A DNA stretch of 64,000 nt from Aselliscus stoliczkanus. Its lineage: Eukaryota; Chordata; Mammalia; Chiroptera; Hipposideridae. Positions 32,523 to 45,000 of this stretch are shown piece by piece. Position 1 is the first letter of the stretch. Each line of letters starts with the position of its first letter. Under the pieces are notes generated by a model. That model did not search any database. It had not been told where the DNA came from and saw only the letters and a program-made list of their open reading frames with translations. The translations under genes and the position numbers were made by a program. The stretch is taken from positions 69,053,478-69,117,477 of the forward strand of contig CM066738.1 of the NCBI GenBank assembly GCA_033961575.1. Direction: 5' to 3'.

Positions 32523-33298
32523 CAGTAGTACCCACTAATCCACAGGGATACATTCCAAGACGCCCAGTTTTGGAATCTGTGGATGGCTTGGAATCTGTGG
32601 ATGCCTGAAACCACAGATGGTACTGAACCCTATATATACACTATGGTTTTAATTTATAAATCAGACACAGTAACAGATTAACAATAACTACTACTAATAA
32701 AATACAATTATAACAATACATTGTAATAAAAGTTATGTGAATGTAATCTGTCTCTCTTAAAATATCTTACTGTACTGTACTACTCACCCTTCTTGTGATG
32801 ATATGAAATGATAAAATGCCTATATGATGCAATGAAGTGAGGTGAATGATGTAGGCATTGCGATGTAGCATTAGGCTATTATTGACCTTGTGAGGATATG
32901 TAACAAGCACTTTACGGCTTCTTTTTGGAATATTTGAACTGCCAGCATCATTACTCCTGCACTTTGGTCCATTATTAAGTAAATAACAGTTACTTGAACA
33001 TAAGCATTGCGATACTACGACAGTGGATTTCATAACCCAGAAGGCTATGTACCAACAGGCAGGTAGCATACACAGCATGGACACATTGGACAAAAAGATG
33101 GTTCACGAGCTGGAGGAATAGAGGGACATCCTGAGATTTCATCATGCTACTCAGAATAGCACAAAATTTTAAATTTATGAATTGTTTATTTCTGGAATTT
33201 TCCACTTAATGTTTTTGGACTTCAGATCACCACAGGTAACTGAAACCATGGAAAACAAAACCATGGAAAACAAAACCATGAATAAGGGGGAACTACTG
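32523..33298 (-). mobile_element. Tigger (pogo-like) DNA transposon, internally deleted
   Basis: Inverted ends 'cagtagtacccactaatcca' and '...gggggaactactg' lie between TA pairs (32521-32522 and 33299-33300). 'ggatgcctgaaaccacagat' near the left end is typical. Minus-strand coding remnants near 32900-32980 include NNGPKCRSNDAG and KRSRKVL, like the N-terminus of Tigger transposases. At 776 bp it is far short of a full element and cannot code. Confidence 0.9.
33243..33283 (+). repeat. 17-bp tandem repeat in Tigger end
   Basis: 'aaccatggaaaacaaa' occurs twice, followed by a third partial 'accatg'. Confidence 0.85.
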
Positions 33299-33300
33299 TA

Positions 33301-33860
33301 ATAAGTTATGATCAAATAAGAAGAGGCTGGATCTGAGTAGATCCAGAACATATCAGCCAGGACAGGAGGAGAGGATCCCTCTCATTTGAGATGAGAGGAA
33401 AGATATTGAAGATGGGTAATGAGGTAGAATAGGTTGATTAAATAAGAGAACTAGATTTTGAGGAGTTCAAAATTATATTTTCACGATTTCTTTTTGAAAT
33501 AGAAGAAAAGTTCACCTAAAAGTGGAGTAACAAAGAAATGGTATAGGAAGCTTGAGAAGACAAATAAAAGTCTAGGAGAAGGAATTGATGAGTGATATAT
33601 AAAAAGACTGACAGCTCAAATGTGACTGGAGATAATGCACTGGGCTAACACCCATCTGAAGAACTATATGAAGCGAAGAAAGTGGCTCGTTGGTCTGATC
33701 TAGGGTTGTGTTTAGAGGCCTAATACAGTGGAAATACAAAGGAATGAAAAAAATCGAGGGTACAAAGCAAGAAAACAGATAAATTAACAAACAATAAGTT
33801 CCAAAATAGATTGGGAAGAAAATAAAGAAAAAAACTGAAAAACAAAGAGTGAATCCTCTG
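33301..33860 (-). mobile_element. L2 fragment, antisense, part 2
   Basis: Purine-rich diverged sequence with 'gataatgcactgggctaaca' and 'ggacaggaggagaggatccc', continuing the L2 interrupted by the Tigger. Family call is tentative. Confidence 0.5.
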
Positions 33861-34105
33861 ACTTTTACAGGGAGTAGAGAGTAGTAGAGTGAGGGAACTA
33901 GAAGGTGAAATTGTGATTCCAAAAAAAGGAATTATAAAAAAAAAAAAAAAAAACCAAAATGGGAAAATATCCTCTTCCTAGATCATTATTTATAATTTGT
34001 AAGAATTTATACTACTATAAAGTGAAATTTTGAACAAAAATAATAATTTTTTGTATGCATTATTTAAAAACTAATCATGTAGAAAATATTAAAACAGACA
34101 CTTAC

Positions 34106-34256
34106 CATACATTGCAACAGACTTTGCTTCTTCGATGGATTGATGTTTGTCAGTTAAACGAGCTTTGGTTACTTTATGTTCATTTACCTCTTGTTCTAAC
34201 CGTTGTTGTAATGATTTAAGCTTGTAGTTCAAATCTATCTCTAAATTATTCTTTTC
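34106..34256 (-). CDS. ROCK1: ROCK1 exon, residues ~665-715
   Basis: Codes EKNNLEIDLNYKLKSLQQRL onward to KHQSIEEAKSVAMY, coiled coil. Acceptor 'ttacag', donor ATG|gtaagt, 151 bases: 50 codons plus one base. The Tyr before the junction replaces the Cys I recall in human (AMCEMEKK). A type A SINE sits just 50 bases upstream of its acceptor. Confidence 0.97.
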
Positions 34257-34306
34257 CTGTAAAATGGAATGAGAGTCATGTGATATTGTTCAAAAGATAA
34301 ATTGTT

Positions 34307-34432
34307 GGAGGGCTGGTCGAGTGGCGCGGTCGTTAAGCGCTGGCTTTGGAAGCCAGTGGCCCTGGTTCGGTCCCACATGTGAGAGCCAGTGACACTGCCT
34401 TCAAAAAACAAACAAACAAACAAAAAAACCAA
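34307..34432 (+). mobile_element. SINE type A
   Basis: 'ggctggtcgagtggcgcggt' head and CAAA-rich tail. Duplication 'caaaagataaattgtt'/'caaaagatacattatt' (34291-34306 and 34433-34448). It begins only 50 bases from the ROCK1 exon, in the acceptor region. Confidence 0.94.
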
Positions 34433-35290
34433 CAAAAGATACATTATTAAATCTTACATTATTTAATATTCCACAAGAAATAATATATGAATCAACTGGC
34501 CTGAAATGTGACATTATATATATTTCTTAAATACTTTTATTCAGTACATAAGTTTATTTTTGATACTTTCTTGTATATTTCACATTACCTATAATGTCTT
34601 ACTTTGAAAATCCCAAATACACATATAATAAAAAGCAAAATATCACCTTTTCCTTACCCCTTCACCCCCCTCAATCCTACTCCTTTCCATTTGAATCATT
34701 CAGCTATGGCTGATGGCAGGGCAAGTTTGTGGTGGTGGTGGTGATGTTTAGGAGAGTTCATTGCTAGGATCAGAAATAAATAGGACAATTCTTCACTTCC
34801 TTTAAAAAATGTTGCTACCGCTTTTTTAAACAATTAAATTACCTCTATCTACATTTGCATCTATACCTAGATTTATGTTGCTTTGATGAAAAGATCAAGT
34901 CGAACAGTATTCCATTTCTGTTAGGGTGCTTCTTCTAATCTTCATTCATCGTATTTCTACATTTACACCATACTTCGACATCAACACTATTCTGATTGTC
35001 ACAAAACATGTTCAAAGGACAACTGATGGATTTTCTAATTATTTATCTGAGGATCTAGGAAACCTACAACATTTCAGGGAGGCATCAAAAAAGTGAGAAC
35101 TAGATCTGCGTATTATTTATTTGATCTTTTTTTTTTAAAGCAAGATAGGAACAGGAGGATAACCAATGACATTTTTCATTAAGAAAATTCTACATGTAAA
35201 GGCTAAATATTTTGTTCATTTTCTATTTTGCTACCTCTTACCAACAAAGTAGAAAAAGCATACATGGTCTACATCCTGATCTTTTGTTTT

Positions 35291-35403
35291 CTTTCTTCTT
35301 TTTTTTTTTTAAGGGCAGTGCCACTGGTCCTCATATGTGGGACGTGAACCGGGGCCGCTGGCTTCCCAAGCCAGTGCTTAACAACCAGGACACTCGGCAG
35401 GCC
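35291..35403 (-). mobile_element. SINE type A
   Basis: T-rich start, 'aagggcagtgccactggtcc', and the mutated head 'gacactcggcaggccc'. Located 100 bases left of the large L1. Confidence 0.9.
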
Positions 35404-38180
35404 CTTGTATTCCATCTTTATAAAGCTAGTAATAAGGTTCAGCACCTTCATGTTACCCGTGCACAAAAAAATCGGAAAAAAAATACTGTATGAAAAGGTA
35501 TTTCCTACAAATAACAAAATGGCAATAAATATGCAACTATCAGTAATCACTTTAAATGTGAATGGGCTAAATGCTCCAATCAAAAGACACAGAGTGGCTG
35601 AGTGAATAAGAAAACAGGACCCATGCATATGCTGTCTACAAGAGACTCATGTCAGATCAAAAGACACAGACTGAAAGTAAAGGGATGGAATAAGATATTT
35701 CATGCAAATGGAAATGAGAAAAAAGCTAGAGTAGCAATGCTTATTTCGGACAAAATAGACTTTAAAATGAACACTACAATGAAAGACAAAGAAGGGCACT
35801 ACATAATAATAAAGGGATCAACTCAACAAGAGGACATAACCCTAGTAAACATCTATGCACCCAATATAGGAGCTCCTAAATATATACAACAGATTTTGAC
35901 AGACATAAAGACACAGATCAACAGTAACACTATCATAGTAGGGGACTTCAACATCCTGTTGTCACAAATGGACAGATCCTCCAGACAGAAGATCAACATG
36001 GACACAATAGCATTAAATGACACCTTAGACCAGCTGGATTTAATTGACATTTGCAGAGCATTTCACCCCAAAGCAACAGAATATACATTCTTCTCAAGTG
36101 CACATGGAACATTTTCCAAGACAGACCACATGTTAGGCCACAAAACAAGTCTCAACAAATTTAAGAAGATTGAAACATATTAAGTGTCTTCTCTGACCAC
36201 AATGCTATGAAACTAGAAATCAATTATAAGAAGAAATCTGGAAAGCTTACAAATACATGGAGGCTAAATAACATGCTACTAAATAGTGAGTGGGTCAAAA
36301 AATGAAATCAAGGAGGACATCAAAAGATACCTCGAGACAAACAAAAATGAAAACACCACGACCCAAAATCTCTGGGATGCAGCGAAAGCAGTACTAAGAG
36401 GGAAGTTCACAGAAGTGCAGGCCTACCTAAAGAAGGAAGAAAAATCTCAAATCAACAGCCTATCTTTCCACCTAAGGGAACTCGAAAAAAACACAGCAAA
36501 ACAAGCCCAAAGGGAGTATAAGGAAGGAAATAATAAAGACCAGAGCAGAAATAAATGAAATGGAGAAAAAACAATACAAAAGATCAATGAAACCAAGAGT
36601 TGGTTTTTTCAAAAGATAAACAAAATCGACAAACCCTTAGCACGACTCACCAAGAAAAAGAGAGAGGATCCAAATTAATAAAATCAGAAATGAAAGAGAA
36701 GTGACAACACATATCACAGAAATACAGACAAATTTAAGAAAATACTATGAGCAACTATATGCTAACAAAATCAACAATCTGGAATAAATTTCTAGAAGCA
36801 TACAATCTACCAAGTCTGAACCAAAAACAAGAAACTCTGAACAGACTGATTACTGCCAAAGAAATTGAATCAGTAATCAACCATCTTCCAACAAACAAAA
36901 GCCCTAGACCAGATGGCTACACAGGTGAATTTTACAAAACATTCAAAAAAGAGTTAGTACCTATTCTCCTCAAACTATTCCAAAAAATACAGAAGGAGGA
37001 AAGGCTACCAAACTCTTTCTATGAAGCCACTATCACCCTGATTCCTAAGTCAGACAAAAATATTACAAAAAAGGAAAATTACAGGCCAATATCCCTAATG
37101 AACATAGATGCAAAAATTCTCAACAAAATACTAGCAAACTGAATTCAGCATCTCATTAAAAAGATCATACACCACAATCAAGTGGGATTCATTCCTGGTA
37201 TGCAAGGTTGGATCAATATCAACATATCAATTAACATAATACATCACATTAACAAAATGAAAAATAAAAATCATATGATCATATCAATAGATGCAGAAAA
37301 GGCATTTGACAAAATCCAGCAGCCATTTATGATAAAAACTCTTAGCAAAGTGGGAATAGTCGGATCATATCTCAACATAATAAAGGCCATATATGATAAG
37401 CCCACAGCAAACATTGTTCTCAATGGGGAAAGGCTAAAAGCTTTCCCCTTAAGATCAGGAACAAGACAAGGCTGCCCACTTTCACCACTTCTATTTAACA
37501 TAGTTCTGGAAGTTCTAGCCACAGCAATCAGACAAGAAAATGAAATAAAAGGCATCCAAATTGGAAAAGAGGAGGTAAAATTGTCATTATATGCAGATGA
37601 CATGATACTATATAGAGAGAATCCCAAAGACTCCACCAAAAGACTGCTAAAACTGATACACAAATTTGGTAAGGTAGCAGGATACAAAATTAATATTCAG
37701 AAATCAGTGGCATTTCTATACACCAACAATAAACTATCAGAAGAGGAAATCAGGAAATCAATCCCTTTACAATTGCTTCAAAAACAATAAAATATCTAGG
37801 AATCAATTTAACTACAGAAGTAAAAGACCTGTACTCAGAAAATTATGAGACACTGAAGAGAGAAATCAAAGAAGATACAAATAAATGGAAATACATGCCA
37901 TGCTCATGAATAGGAAGAATGAATATAGTTAAAATGTCAATACTACCGAAGGCAATATATAGATTCAATGCAATTCCAATCAAACTACCAAGGACGTTTT
38001 TCTCAGAAATAGAACACAGAATCCTAAAATTTATACGGAACCACAAAAGACCCCAAATAGCCATGGAATCCTGAGAAATAAGACCAAGTGGGAGGCATCA
38101 CACTACCTGATATCAAAACATACTACCAGGGTACAGTAATCAAAACAGTATGGTAATGGCATAAAAACAGACAACAATGG

Positions 38181-38306
38181 GGCTGGCCTAGTGGCGCGGT
38201 AGTTAAGTGCTGGCTTGGGAAGCCACTGGCCCCGGTTCGGGTTCCACATATGAGGGCCAGTGACACTGCCCTCAAAAAAATAAAAAATTAAAACAACAAC
38301 AACAAC
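38181..38306 (+). mobile_element. SINE type A inside L1
   Basis: 'ggctggcctagtggcgcggt' head and (AAC)n tail. Duplication 'aaaaacagacaacaatgg'/'aaaaacagacactaatgg' (38163-38180 and 38307-38324) of L1 sequence. Confidence 0.95.
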
Positions 38307-38807
38307 AAAAACAGACACTAATGGAACAGAATAGACAGCCCAGGAATAAACCCATCCATATATGGTCATTTAATCTATGACAATGGAAGCAAGAATTTAC
38401 ATTGGAGTAAAGATAAGTCTATTTAATAAATGGTGCTGGGAAAATTGGACTGACACGTGCAAAAAAAAGAAAATGGACCACCTAATTACACCATATACGA
38501 GAACAAACTCAAAATGGATTAAAGACTTAAATGTTAAGACCTGAAACCATAAAACTCCTGGAAGAAAACATAGGGAGTAAGTTTGCAGACATTACCCTGA
38601 GTAATATTTTTACTGATATATCCCCTTGGGCAAGGGAAATAAAAGAAAAAATGAACATATGGGATTACATCAAACTTAAAAGTTTTTTCACAGCAAAGGA
38701 ATCATCAATAAAACAAAAAGGCAGCCTACTGAATGGGAGAAGATATTTGTCAACGATATATCTGATAAGGGTTTAATATCCAAAATTCATAAAACACTCA
38801 TGCATAA

Positions 38808-39125
<318 letters not shown>

Positions 39126-39304
39126 TAGAACTGCTATATGACCCAGCAATTCCACTCTTGGGTATCTACCCAGAAGAATCCAAGACGCTAATTTGAAAAA
39201 ATATATGCACCCCTATGTTTATTGCAGCGCTATTTACAATAGCCAAGACTTGGAAATAACTCAAATGCCCATCGGTAGATGACTGGATTAAGAAACTGTG
39301 GTAC

Positions 39305-41005
39305 AAGTAATCAAGACAGTTTGGTATTGGCATAAAAACAGGCACATCGATCAGTGGAACAGAACAGAGAGCCCAGAAATAAATCCAAGCATTTACGGAC
39401 AGTTAATCTATGACAAGGGAAGCAAGAATTTACACTGGAGTAAAGCTAGTCTACTCAATAAATGGTGCTGGGAAAATTGGACTGACACATGCAAAAAAAT
39501 GAAACTGGATCATCTCCTTACGCCTTATACAAGAACAAATTCAAAATGGATTAAAGACTTAAATGTAAGACCTGAAACCATAAAAATCCTAAAAGAAAAT
39601 ATAGGGAGTACATTTGCAGACATTACCCGGAGCAATATTTTTACTGATAGATCCCTACGGGCAAGGGAAGTAAAAGAAAAAATGAACATATGGGATTATA
39701 TCAGACTTAAAAGTTTTTTCACAACAAAGGAAACCATTAATAAAACAAAAAGGAAGCCTACTGAATGGGAGAATATATTTGCCAACGATATATCTGATAA
39801 GGGGTTAATATCCAAAATTTATAAAACACTCATGAAACTCAACACCAAAAAAACAAACAACCCAATTAAAAAATGGGCAGAAGATATGAAGAGACATTTC
39901 TCTAAAGAGGACATACAGATGGCCAACAGGCATATGAAAAAAAGTTCAACCTCACTGGTCATTAGGGAAATGCAAATAAAAACCACCATGAGATACCACC
40001 TCACCCCAGTCAGAATGGCTATCATCAACAAATCAACAAACAACAAGTGCTGGCGGGGCTGTGGGGAAAAGGGGACCCTGCTGCACTGTTGGTGGGACTG
40101 CAGATTGGTGCAGCCACTATGGAAGTCAGTATGGAGGTATCTCAAAGAACTGGAAATAGAGCTACCGTTTGACCCAGCAATTCCACTCCTAGGTATTTAT
40201 CCTGAAAAAACCAAGACACTTATTCAAAAAAAGTTATGCACCCCTATGTTCACAGCAGCACAATTTACAATAGCTAAGACTTGGAAACAACCAAAATGCC
40301 CATCAGTAGATGACTGGATTAAGAAACTGTGTTATATTTATACAATGGAGTATTACTCCGCTATAAGGAATAATGAAATCGTGCCATTTGCAATGATATG
40401 GATGGACCTAGAGACTATAATGTTGAGTGAAATAAGTCAGTCAGAGAAGGACAAATACCATACGTTCTCACTCATATGTGGAATCTGAAAAATTGTATGA
40501 ATGAGCAAAGTAAACAGAAACTGTCTCATAGATATAGAGGAAAAATCAGGGTTGCTAATTGGGAGAGGAATGGGGATGAGGGAGAAGGGGAAGGGATTAG
40601 ACAGCAAAAATAGGCAACTACAATATTGCTACTGGGATAGGAAAAACAGTTTGAGGAATATAATTAATAATGTTGTAAATATTCTGTGGAATGTCAGATG
40701 ATCATAGGTCTTGTTAGGGAGACCATTTCATGGATGGAGTAGAGGTTTGATCACTGCACTGTATTACTAAAGTGGAGGTGGTATACCTACTGTAATTGAA
40801 TATATATAGATAGTCACGGGATGTGGATTATACTGTGGAAGAGAGTCAGAGGAAGAGTAATAGATATATATGATATGGGGGGGAGTGGGGTGGTGTATTG
40901 GGGGTAGGGGGTTGTCACTTTGAGGGGTAAAATGTATAACTATTGCACTGTGTTGTACACCTGAAACTAATTAAAAAAATAAATTAATTAATTAATTAAA
41001 AAAAA
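39305..41005 (+). mobile_element. LINE-1 (inner copy) nested in the outer L1
   Basis: A 5'-truncated L1 inserted in the ORF2 3' end of the outer L1. A perfect 15-bp duplication 'aagaaactgtggtac' marks the borders (39290-39304 and 41006-41020). Its ORF2 C-terminal frame is open for about 396 codons (39298-40488, the first few belonging to the host L1), covering the thumb and Cys-rich end including '[18 protein letters not shown]'. A complete 3' UTR and A/T-rich tail follow. The open frame suggests it is among the younger L1s here. Confidence 0.96.
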
Positions 41006-41960
41006 AAGAAACTGTGGTACATTAATACAATGGAATGAAGAATGAAATCATACCATTTGCAACGATATGGATGGACCTAGAGACTATTATGTTAAGTGAA
41101 ATAAGTCAGTGGGAGAAAGACAAATACCATATGATCTCATTTATATGTAGAATCTGAAAGAAAAACTGAATGAATGAACAAGATAAACAGAAACAGTCTC
41201 ATAGATATAGAGGAAAAACAGGGTTGCTAGTTGGGAGTGAGGTGGGGATGAGGGAGAAGGGGAAAGGATTAGACAGCATAAATAGATAACTACAATATTG
41301 CCACAGGGATATGAAAGACAGTTCGGGGAATATAATAATGTTGTAAATATTTTGTGAGGTGTCAGACGGTCACATGTCTTGTTAGGGAGACCACTTCATG
41401 GACGGAGTAGAGGCTTGATGACTGCACTGTATACCTGAAATTGATGTTGTATAATATTGTATGCCAACTGTAATTGAATATATAGATTATCACTGTGGAT
41501 TATACTGTGGAAGGAAGTCAAAGGAATTGTAATAGATATTTATGATATGGGGGGGAATGATGGTGGGAGAATTGGGGGAAGGGGGCTGTCACTTTAAGGG
41601 GTAAAAAGTATAACTATTGCACTGTGTTGTACACCTGAATCTAACTGAAAACAAACAAAAAAAGCGTGTATTTCACAATAAAAAAAAAAAAAGAAAGGTA
41701 TTTCCAAACCAAAGCAATTTGTGATGATTATATAATATAAAACAACTAATATCCCTTCAAGGATAAAAACAAAAATAATACAAAAAAAAGCTCTAACTAA
41801 GACACGTACCCCCACTCCCCACAACCAACTAATCAATCATAAAAACTTTTAGAAACATAACATATAAACATTAGAAATGAATGCTATTTTATAAAACCGT
41901 CTTATAATATTTGATAACCAGTAAATACTATCTCATAATTGGTAATGTTAAATCCTTTAC

Positions 41961-42067
41961 CTTTTCTGAATGATTAAGCATGTCTTGAGCCTCTTTTCTT
42001 TCTTCTTCTACTCTTTCGAGATTATATTTAAGATGCTTCACCTCCTCTTGTAAAGATGTAATTCGAG
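41961..42067 (-). CDS. ROCK1: ROCK1 exon, residues ~629-664
   Basis: Codes RITSLQEEVKHLKYNLERVE and ERKEAQDMLNHSEK, coiled coil. The first Ala codon is split. Acceptor 'gatag', donor AAG|gtaaag, 107 bases. Changes from remembered human: H to Y (LKYNL), K to R (LERVE), G to E. The outer L1 ends 269 bases from its donor. Confidence 0.97.
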
Positions 42068-42329
42068 CTATCAAGTGAGAAAAAAGTTCAAGTTACATGG
42101 TTATTAAAACAAATCTTTTTGTTCAGCATGACCATTACGATAAAAACAAAGTTTTAAATGTCCTGATCAGGTATAATTGTTTTTGAAATGTTAATGCTAA
42201 CTGAAGATTATCTTCAATTCACAAATGGTCAAAGAGATGAAGCTTGGGCTTGGTCCAAAAATTAGATCTTTATTCAGTACTTTTCTACCATGTTAAGAGT
42301 GAGATCCTTCGGTTAATTAAGGCAAGTAG

Positions 42330-42480
42330 TTAAGTGCTTTTTACATGCCAGACATTCTAAAAGTATTTAACCACTCTTAAATTCAGTGGAGTGAAACTCC
42401 ATTTTTATAGAAAACGAAGTTCTAAGGAATCCAAGTACCAAAGCTTAATTTTAACCCACCTGAGGCTCATACCATGCAAT
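42330..42480 (-). mobile_element. MIR fragment
   Basis: 'agtgctttttacatgccaga' and 'ctccatttttatagaaaacg' fit antisense MIR. Confidence 0.55.
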
Positions 42481-42726
42481 GGTAGCAACTCATATTTTGT
42501 AACTCTCATTAAAATAACATGCTTTATGCCTTAAATAATTTTAATGCATAAGTATTCAACAAACACACTAAATACATGTAGAATTTAACATAAAAGAACA
42601 TAATAATATAGTCTAGTTCAAAAGAAAGAATCTATTTTCTTATATTGTGATTCAAAGTGGCCTAGGATTTGGCAGGGAAATAGATTAAGTGCCATGATGG
42701 ATCAAAGAAAGTAAGTTTTGTACTTC

Positions 42727-43164
42727 TTCTTCTTCTTTTTTTTTTTTTTAAAGATTTTATTGGGGAATTGGCGGAGAGGAACAGCGTTGGGGAATCTGGA
42801 AAGGGCAACAGACAAGTTGCTGTCTTTTTGTTCTTCAGTTTAGTTGCGGAGGATGTTGCTTCACTGTTAGTATCGTCATTGCGCTCTTCCTGGATGAGGC
42901 AGATCGGTCGCTCACCGCGGCTATTGGCAGCTCGCGCTGGCTGCCAGCCGCTCGCGCTGGCTGCGGGCCACTCACTGTAGCCTATGGCAGCCCACTGCAG
43001 CAGGGGCTGCAGCCCACACCATCACCCGGGCTCGCACAGCCCAGCTCCAGGTGGAGCTGTTGTTAGCTGTAGAGGGCAGTGTCACTGGCCCTCATGTGGG
43101 ATCCGAACCGGGGCCGCTGGCATCCCAAAACCAGCGCTTAACCAATGTGCCACTCGGCCGGCCC
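42727..43164 (-). mobile_element. SINE type B inserted in the tail of a type A
   Basis: Poly(T), 'attggggaattggcggagag', the B tail and a head ending 'cactcggccggccc'. It carries the same diagnostic deletions as the copy at 48314 ('cttcactgttagtatcgtca', and 'cctcatgtgggatccgaacc'). It lies in the poly(T) of the type A next to it. Confidence 0.93.
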
Positions 43165-43273
43165 TTCTTTTTTTTTTTTGAAGGCAGTGTCACTGGCCCT
43201 CATATGTGGGACCTGACCCGGGGCCACTGGCTTCCTAAGCCAGCGCTTAACCACTGCACCACTCGGCCGGTCC
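43165..43273 (-). mobile_element. SINE type A, host of the preceding B
   Basis: 'gaaggcagtgtcactggccc' through 'ccactcggccggtcc'. The duplication 'aagttttgtacttc' flanks the pair as a whole (42713-42726 and 43274-43287), so the type A arrived first. Confidence 0.93.
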
Positions 43274-43929
43274 AAGTTTTGTACTTCCTTAAAGTTCAAT
43301 GTTTAGTTTCTATTTGCCGAAGTCGTCACTCTATCTGCTTCCCATATTTTAGTGTCTCTGAAGTAGTTCTTTAATGAATATTAAATCTTTGATATCTGAT
43401 AATGCTTGTCTGCTACAGAGCAATGAAATAATTTTATTTACAAATGCACACATGCACACTATAATGGCATGACGTTCATGGAGGAGACAGAAACACCTGA
43501 CAGTTTCTTTCATATGATCATCAGGCAAAAATATAAAGTCTGTGTTTGTATGGACAGAGATAAAGTAAATGTGGCAAGATGTTTAAATGTTAAAGTACTA
43601 TTAAAAATGCTTCTTCTAGTATTTATAATAAAAGATTTAAAAAATCCATACAGAAATAGTAAATTCATGTTAAACTCAATTTTTCACATAGAAGTTTATA
43701 TAAAGCAACTCCATAACACAAAGTAATGAAAACATCATTTCAATTCATTAGATGCCTAATAACTGCATGCAAGACATGTTAAATAAAATATAGTTTATTT
43801 CCCTCATTTATTCTGTTTTTAAAAATATGCTAGGAAGAAACTAACTTGTCTGCAATACATGAAAACAAAAACGCTTCATATACAAAAATATCTATAAATA
43901 TATAGTGGAAGGAAAAAACCCAAAATATC

Positions 43930-44640
43930 AGGTATCATAGCCTAAATGGAATAAAAATTCTAGAAGAAAATAGGGAACAGTATCTTCAAGATCTAATCAA
44001 GGCATTAACAGGCTACACTAAATACAGCACTAACCGTAAAATAAAATAAGTGGACTACATTAAAAATAAGAAAAGTTAACATCTCTTGTTCATCAGCGGA
44101 CAACATTGAAGAGTGAAAAGACAAACCACAGAGTGGGAGAAGACAATTATGATACATATACTCATATTTGATAAAGGACTAATATCTAGGAGTCATACAA
44201 ACCAATAAGAAAAAGACAAACAATCCAATAAAAACATAGACTTGAAAAGACTGAGCACATCACAAAAAACATGGCAATCTTAGATACCAGGGAAATACAA
44301 ATTAACCTATAAAGAAATACTATCACATACCTCCAGAATGGCTAAAACATCAAGACTGACAATAGTCAGTTGGGTAAGTATTGTCCTTGATGAGGATGTG
44401 GAGCAGCTGGCATTTTATGATATACTGCTCTGAATGTAAATGGATGCAGCTACTTTGAAATGCTTAGAAATACTTACTAAAGCCAAGTATATGTATACTC
44501 TATGGCCCTGCCACTCCAAGGTGTATACCAACAGGAACCCATGTATGATTACTAAAATATGTACAAGAAAGTTCATAACAGCAATATTCATAATAGCCCC
44601 CAAATGGAAATAATCAGAATATCCATATGTCACAGAATAA
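43930..44640 (+). mobile_element. Old L1 fragment (ORF2 end)
   Basis: 'aattctagaagaaaataggg', 'gacaaaccacagagtgggag', 'agaatggctaaaacatcaag' and 'cataacagcaatattcataa' follow the L1 ORF2 C-terminal order. Heavily mutated. Confidence 0.85.
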
Positions 44641-44879
44641 TTTTGAATGTGTTCTTTTTACCCATAATGCATCTTTATATGTATGTTGAGGCTCATATAA
44701 ATTGTGTGCATTTTTTAATATGTGTGCATTTTTTAATATGTGTGAGCTTTGATTCACATTTAAATTAAAAAAATCAATCCTTAAAGGAAGCAATGAAAAA
44801 AGGATAAACCTCAACAATAAATCATGCTATGAATTTTCCTTAACATCAATAACATCTACAAAATAGATTCAAAAACCAG

Positions 44880-45000
44880 TCATATCCTGAGGATCGCAGA
44901 CTTAAAAGAATGTTAGAGCTGGACGGATTTATAGGGGGTCACCTATTCTACTCTCCTTGGTAATAATGAAGGCAGATGAAGTGACTTTCACATAGTTCAT
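44880..45000. mobile_element. Possible MIR-class remnant
   Basis: 'aaagaatgttagagctggac' and 'gggtcacctattctactctc' recall an ancient SINE pattern. Weak. Confidence 0.4.

Larger units (their letters stand above)
28994..34105. other. ROCK1 intron, 5.1 kb
   Basis: Contains MIR (29500-29640), sense L2 split by a type B SINE (29650-31480), (AT)n, MIR (31960-32100), MITE copy 3, and antisense L2 split by a Tigger (32190-33860). Short AT-rich unique parts lie at 29100-29490 and 31500-31950. Confidence 0.75.

Noticed and set aside
35602..37790. Possible reverse-transcriptase gene (endonuclease and YADD)
   Set aside because: L1 ORF2 remnants separated by stops and frameshifts; no intact frame.
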